From contig JAILEL010000251.1 of assembly GCA_024687845.1 (NCBI GenBank), positions 1 through 27,560 of the forward strand: a stretch of 27,560 nt of DNA, written 5' to 3'. Below the pieces are notes generated by a model, which saw only the letters and a list, made by a program, of their open reading frames with translations, did not search any database and was not told the DNA's origin. The DNA comes from Eubacterium sp. Its GTDB lineage: Bacteria > Bacillota_A > Clostridia > Lachnospirales > Lachnospiraceae. The first letter of the stretch is position 1; the number at the start of each line of letters is the position of its first letter. The position numbers and the translations under genes were made by a program. Positions 24,072-27,560 of the stretch are shown here, in pieces.

Positions 24072-24995
24072 ATGAAAAAGGTAAGTGTTGGTGGCCAGGC
24101 TGTTCTTGAAGGTATCATGATGAAAGGTCCCGTCAGTTATGCGCTGGCTGTTAGAAAACCGAATAAAGAAGTAGAAGTTAAGGTTACAGATTACATTTCA
24201 CTTGGTGAAAGGTATAAGGGACTCAATATTCCTATAGTTCGAGGAGTTGTTAATTTTGTTGAGTCACTTTATATCGGGATGAAGACGCTTATGGATTCTT
24301 CTCAGTATTTTGATGAAGAAGAACAGGGTTCGGAGAAGCAAAATAAAGACGAAAAAAGTGATTCAGCATATCTTATAGGTACATTGATTTTTTCTATTTT
24401 GATTGCGGTCGGTGTGTTCATGCTTCTTCCTGCATTTCTTGCCAATTTTCTGTATAAGCTTACTGACAGTGATCTGATAGTTAATCTTATAGAAGGAATA
24501 CTTAGGCTTGCGATATTTTTAGGATATATAGTTCTTGTATCAAGAATGGAAGATATAAAGAGAACATTTATGTATCACGGAGCTGAACATAAGACTATTA
24601 ATTGTCTTGAAGCAGGGGATGAACTGACTGTTGAAAATGTAATGAAACACACAAGATTCCATAAACGTTGTGGAACAAGTTTTGTTTTTATAGTTATGAT
24701 TGTCAGTATAATCGTATTTATGTTTGTTAAGACGGATACAGTTTGGCTCAGACTTATATCAAGAGTTCTTCTGGTTCCGGTTATAGCAGGAATATCGTAT
24801 GAATTTATAAGATATGCCGGTAAACATGAAAATGGATTTGCAAATGTTTTGAGCCAGCCTGGACTATGGGTTCAGAGACTTACTACGAAAGAACCTACAG
24901 GAGATATGGTTGAAGTAGCAATCAAATCCGTAGAAGGCGTAATAGATTGGCATGAATACGTGACTTGTGTTAGAAATGACAGCTTTGAGAAATGA
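24072..24995 (+). CDS. yqhQ: DUF1385 membrane protein (YqhQ family)
   Basis: A 307-residue membrane protein of the DUF1385/YqhQ family, whose biochemical role is unknown. Family marks: the start VGGQAVLEGIMMKGP (6-20), PIVRGVVNFVESL (54-66), YHGAEHKTINCLEAG with H169-GAEHK-174, and HTRFHKRCGTSF. Hydrophobic segments lie at about 99-128, 142-158, 201-220 and 227-245. AGGAAAG lies about nine bases before the ATG. Conserved histidines and a cysteine near the membrane could bind a metal, which is only a guess. It lies between rpmE and prmC as in other Clostridia. The stop falls inside a short duplication (24973-25000), so the last residues may vary between relatives. Confidence 0.93.
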   Translation: MKKVSVGGQAVLEGIMMKGPVSYALAVRKPNKEVEVKVTDYISLGERYKGLNIPIVRGVVNFVESLYIGMKTLMDSSQYFDEEEQGSEKQNKDEKSDSAYLIGTLIFSILIAVGVFMLLPAFLANFLYKLTDSDLIVNLIEGILRLAIFLGYIVLVSRMEDIKRTFMYHGAEHKTINCLEAGDELTVENVMKHTRFHKRCGTSFVFIVMIVSIIVFMFVKTDTVWLRLISRVLLVPVIAGISYEFIRYAGKHENGFANVLSQPGLWVQRLTTKEPTGDMVEVAIKSVEGVIDWHEYVTCVRNDSFEK

Positions 24996-25000
24996 CAGCT
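24973..25000 (+). repeat. 12-bp direct repeat across the DUF1385 stop codon
   Basis: gaaatgacagct occurs at 24973-24984 and 24989-25000 (period 16). The second copy supplies the TGA stop in a different frame from the first. Confidence 0.8.
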
Positions 25001-25055
25001 CTCTAGAAGATATATCTTTTGATGCTTGGAGAGAAACATATGAGGTGGTGTTTTG

Positions 25056-25952
25056 ATGAGCCAGAGCAGTGGATATGAAGAAAAAACTTATGGTGCATTA
25101 ATTCAGAAGGCTTCCAGAATCCTGATGGATGCAGGCATAGAGAATAATATTGCGGAAGCAAGACATCTTATGATGCATATTACGGGAAAAGATCTTGCAT
25201 CAATATATGCAAGTCTTAATGAAAGATTGGATGATGTAAGTGCCAAAAGATATATGAATGCTATAAAGCTTAGAACAACTTACTATCCGTTTCAATATAT
25301 AGTAGGCTTTACATATTTTATGGATTACAAATTCATTTGCCGCGAGAAGGTTCTTATTCCTAGATATGATACCGAGACCTTGGTCATACATGCATTGGAT
25401 AGGTCGGTTAACCGAAATATGAAAGTGCTTGATATGTGCACTGGGTCAGGGTGCATAGGGATATCTTATCAGCTGGAACGTTCCAAAGACGGATATAAGG
25501 ATAATGTAACCTTGGTTGATATTTCCGAGGATGCCCTTAAGCTTGCAAAGGATAATGCTGAGGCTCTGAAGTCTGAAGTGGAAATTATTCAAAGTGATCT
25601 GTTTAAATGCTTCAGGGATGAAAATGGTGAGGCGTCTGCAAGATTTGATATGATTCTCAGTAACCCGCCTTATATAAGAACCAATGATATTAATTATCTT
25701 ATGAAAGACGTGAGAGACTATGAACCAAGACTTGCATTAGATGGTTCAAGAGATGGACTTTCGTTTTACAGAAGAATCATAGATGAAGCGCCTGATTTTC
25801 TTGTGAATGATGGAGTGCTTATCCTTGAAATAGGAAACGATCAATATAATGATGTTTTTAATCTTCTCAGAAAAAAGGGATTTGAGTCCATACATAGATT
25901 AAATGATATGAATGATATGAACAGAGTAGTATCTGCAGTATGGCCAGGTTGA
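25056..25952 (+). CDS. prmC: Release factor glutamine N5-methyltransferase
   Basis: Methylates the glutamine of the GGQ motif in release factors RF1 and RF2, using S-adenosylmethionine; its likely target RF1 is the next gene. The 298-residue protein has the N-terminal helical substrate-binding part (1-85, with YPFQYIVGFTYFM matching the P-x-Q-Y-I-x-G region), IPRYDTE at 101-107, the SAM-binding loop VLDMCTGSGCIGIS (124-137), VDISEDAL and the NPPY signature at 203-206. I chose the ATG at 25056 over a TTG directly before it; AGGTGG lies seven bases upstream. It starts 60 bases after the DUF1385 gene. Confidence 0.96.
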   Translation: MSQSSGYEEKTYGALIQKASRILMDAGIENNIAEARHLMMHITGKDLASIYASLNERLDDVSAKRYMNAIKLRTTYYPFQYIVGFTYFMDYKFICREKVLIPRYDTETLVIHALDRSVNRNMKVLDMCTGSGCIGISYQLERSKDGYKDNVTLVDISEDALKLAKDNAEALKSEVEIIQSDLFKCFRDENGEASARFDMILSNPPYIRTNDINYLMKDVRDYEPRLALDGSRDGLSFYRRIIDEAPDFLVNDGVLILEIGNDQYNDVFNLLRKKGFESIHRLNDMNDMNRVVSAVWPG

Positions 25953-25972
25953 CATAAAGTTATCATGTCATG

Positions 25973-26001
25973 ATGACTGAAATTTGTAATTTGGATATTA
26001 T
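25973..26001 (+). promoter_or_regulatory. Weak candidate promoter for prfA
   Basis: ATGACT (25973-25978), 17 bases, TATTAT (25996-26001). The 135-base gap before prfA is AT-rich and has no terminator, so read-through from prmC is equally possible. Confidence 0.3.
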
Positions 26002-26087
26002 AGTATTAAGTTTTAAAGTATCGAAATATATGAATTATTTAAACGCTTAAATATTGAAGTTTTGATAGTTTGATTAGGAGGAAAAAA

Positions 26088-27164
26088 ATGTTTGATAGAT
26101 TAGAAGAACTGGTCACAAAGCTTGAGCAGATTATGAAGGAGCTTTCAGACCCTTCGGTAGTAAATGACCAGAATAGATTTAAGAAATTGATGAAGGAACA
26201 GAGTGATCTGACTCCTATTGTTGAGAAATATAAAGAGTATAAAAATGCAAAGCAGTCTGAAGAGGATAGTCTGGCTATGCTGGATGAAGAATCTGATGAA
26301 GAGATGAGAGAGCTTGCTAAGGAAGAACTTAATGAAGCAAAGAAGGCTATTGAAAGATGTGAACAGGAACTGAAAATATTACTTCTTCCTAAGGATGCAA
26401 ATGATGACAAAAACGTAGTAGTTGAAATCAGAGCTGGTGTAGGTGGTGAAGAAGCAGCACTCTTTGCTTATGAGCTCTATAGAATGTATCAACATTATGC
26501 AGAGAAGAAGAGATGGCAGACGGAGCTTATTTCAATAGATGATACAGGAATAGGTGGAATAAAAGATGTTACCTTCATGATGAAAGGTAAAGGAGCATAT
26601 TCTAAACTGAAATATGAAAGTGGTGTGCACAGAGTACAGCGTGTACCAGAAACTGAGTCTGGTGGAAGAATTCATACTTCAGCAGCTTCTGTAGCGATTA
26701 TGCCAGAGGCAGAAGATGTGGATATTCAGATAGATGAAAAAGATATCCGAATAGATGTAATGCGCGCATCTGGAAATGGTGGACAGTGTGTAAATACAAC
26801 TGACTCTGCTGTACGACTTACTCATTATCCTACTGGAATAGTTATTTATAGCCAGACTGAAAAGTCACAGATTCAGAATAAAGCGAAGGCTTTTGCACTT
26901 CTGAAGACCAAGCTGTATGATCTGGAAATGCAGAAGGCACATGATGCTGAAACAGAAGCCAGAAGAAGTCAGATAGGTTCCGGTGATAGATCAGAAAAGG
27001 TTAGAACCTATAACTTCCCACAGAGCAGAGTTACAGATCATAGAATTAAACTGACATCATATAGATTAAATGAAACATTAAATGGGGATCTCGATGAATT
27101 CATAGATGCACTTACTGCTGCAGATCAGGCAGCAAAGCTTGCAAAAATGGAAGGAGAAGAGTAA
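26088..27164 (+). CDS. prfA: Peptide chain release factor 1
   Basis: RF1 ends translation at UAA and UAG. The 358-residue protein has the coiled N-terminal domain (1-100), the [16 protein letters not shown] block, the stop-codon-reading P-x-T motif PET at 187-189 (RF2 would have SPF), and GGQ at 231-233, which reaches the peptidyl-transferase centre. [16 protein letters not shown] follows. The residue after GGQ is cysteine, a position that varies between species. The start is the ATG at 26088, with AGGAGG at 26074-26079 eight bases before; a TTG at 26070 is in frame but would put this site inside the gene. It sits 135 bases after prmC, which probably methylates its GGQ. Confidence 0.97.
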   Translation: MFDRLEELVTKLEQIMKELSDPSVVNDQNRFKKLMKEQSDLTPIVEKYKEYKNAKQSEEDSLAMLDEESDEEMRELAKEELNEAKKAIERCEQELKILLLPKDANDDKNVVVEIRAGVGGEEAALFAYELYRMYQHYAEKKRWQTELISIDDTGIGGIKDVTFMMKGKGAYSKLKYESGVHRVQRVPETESGGRIHTSAASVAIMPEAEDVDIQIDEKDIRIDVMRASGNGGQCVNTTDSAVRLTHYPTGIVIYSQTEKSQIQNKAKAFALLKTKLYDLEMQKAHDAETEARRSQIGSGDRSEKVRTYNFPQSRVTDHRIKLTSYRLNETLNGDLDEFIDALTAADQAAKLAKMEGEE

Positions 27165-27180
27165 ACTAAAAGAGTAGTTT

Positions 27181-27206
27181 AACTATAGACCTATATAGTT
27201 TTACAA
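27181..27206 (+). terminator. Weak hairpin after prfA
   Basis: aactata (27181-27187) can pair with tatagtt (27194-27200), followed by ttaca. A second short palindrome (taaact/agttta) spans the prfA stop. Low GC makes real termination doubtful. Confidence 0.3.
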
Positions 27207-27258
27207 GGATATATCGTTGTTTGTAGTAGTGAGAGAAGTTATATGGGAGGTTACAAGA

Positions 27259-27560
27259 ATGATATGTAAAAATTGTGGGATGGATGTACCTGAAGAATAT
27301 AATTTTTGCGCTTATTGTGGATCAGATATGCGGCCATTTAAGCAAATGATGCAGGCATTTCCTGTTCAACAATCCATGGACCAACAGGCATCATTTGATC
27401 AAAGTATAGGTGTATTTGAACAGCAGGCTCCAGTACAGCCACAGGCTCCAGTGCAGCCGCAAGCTGGTATTCAGCCACAGAACGAGCCTGTAGCAGAAGC
27501 AGTAGAAGAGCCACAGAACGAGCCTGTAGCAGAAGTAGTAGCCGAGCCACAGAACGAGCC
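27259..27560 (+). CDS. Zinc-ribbon protein with Pro/Gln/Glu repeats (3' end cut by window)
   Basis: The ATG at 27259 follows GGGAGG (27245-27250) at eight bases, and the frame stays open for 100 codons to the window edge. Residues 1-22 are a short zinc ribbon (MICKNCG, then FCAYCGSDM), of the type found at the start of many Firmicutes membrane proteins. After that comes a disordered Gln/Pro-rich segment (APVQPQ units) and then 12-residue PQNEPVAE-type acidic repeats encoded by a 36-bp tandem repeat. No membrane helix is seen yet; related proteins carry one further along. Function unknown. Confidence 0.85.
   Translation, partial: MICKNCGMDVPEEYNFCAYCGSDMRPFKQMMQAFPVQQSMDQQASFDQSIGVFEQQAPVQPQAPVQPQAGIQPQNEPVAEAVEEPQNEPVAEVVAEPQNE
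27475..27560 (+). repeat. 36-bp tandem repeat in the zinc-ribbon gene (runs off the window)
   Basis: Units at 27475-27510 and 27511-27546 and the start of a third at 27547. They begin ccacagaacgag and keep the reading frame. They are preceded by an 18-bp repeat (caggctccagtacagcca type) at 27424-27459. Confidence 0.9.

Noticed and set aside
26318..26800. Cysteine after the GGQ of RF1 as a possible defect
   Set aside because: The position after GGQ varies among bacterial RF1 proteins, and all other functional motifs are intact.
27338..27550. Minus-strand open frame at the right edge
   Set aside because: It is the antisense of the 18-bp and 36-bp coding repeats, all Leu/Ala low complexity.

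Overview
The window is AT-rich DNA from a Gram-positive anaerobe, most likely a Lachnospiraceae (Butyrivibrio-like) member of the Clostridia. This rests on strong AGGAGG-type ribosome sites, AGA-rich codon use, the order rpmE - DUF1385 - prmC - prfA, a TrpB2-type enzyme, LytR-CpsA-Psr and DUF7695 proteins, and many c-di-GMP proteins. The genus is an inference. I see no rRNA, tRNA, CRISPR array, phage or transposase gene.

Layout. 1-585 (-) is a rhomboid protease cut by the window edge. 839-4275 (+) pairs a membrane HD-GYP phosphodiesterase with a LytR-CpsA-Psr cell-wall ligase that has a very long disordered cytoplasmic arm. 4377-8679 (+), behind a clear sigma-A promoter, holds an unrecognised protein and a 1110-residue EAL phosphodiesterase with a LacI-type sugar-sensor front and a beta-helix tail. 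A bidirectional terminator separates it from an orphan phosphotransacetylase (-). 10002-14261 (+) is a cell-surface group: a secreted Ig/FN3/BNR_4 protein, a membrane-anchored endonuclease/exonuclease/phosphatase-fold enzyme and a patatin. 14414-16654 (+) pairs a degenerate tandem GGDEF protein with a double-HD HD-GYP protein. A second bidirectional terminator precedes a TrpB2 enzyme (-). 18486-23417 (+) has a DUF7695 zinc-ribbon protein, a CoA-transferase and a propeller-sensing HD-GYP protein. From 23427 comes the translation block: a structured leader, rpmE, DUF1385 (yqhQ), prmC and prfA. The window ends in an open zinc-ribbon protein with 36-bp repeats.

How the genes fit together. PrmC methylates the GGQ motif of release factors such as the neighbouring RF1, and L31 is ribosomal, so the right end is translation housekeeping. 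The left two thirds are dominated by c-di-GMP turnover: three HD-GYP proteins and one EAL protein look catalytically complete, while the only GGDEF protein lacks key residues. Their sensor parts (a membrane domain, a sugar-binding fold, an extracellular propeller) suggest that surface or sugar cues lower c-di-GMP next to genes for surface proteins and the wall.

The most notable non-coding signal is the ~310-base region before rpmE. It folds on paper into a compact four-way junction with no unpaired bases between helices, with a possible loop-loop contact, behind its own promoter. The most notable protein is the EAL enzyme with a ~28-residue GIG-repeat tail. A nested inverted repeat before trpB shares a 17-nt block with the leader of the first HD-GYP gene.
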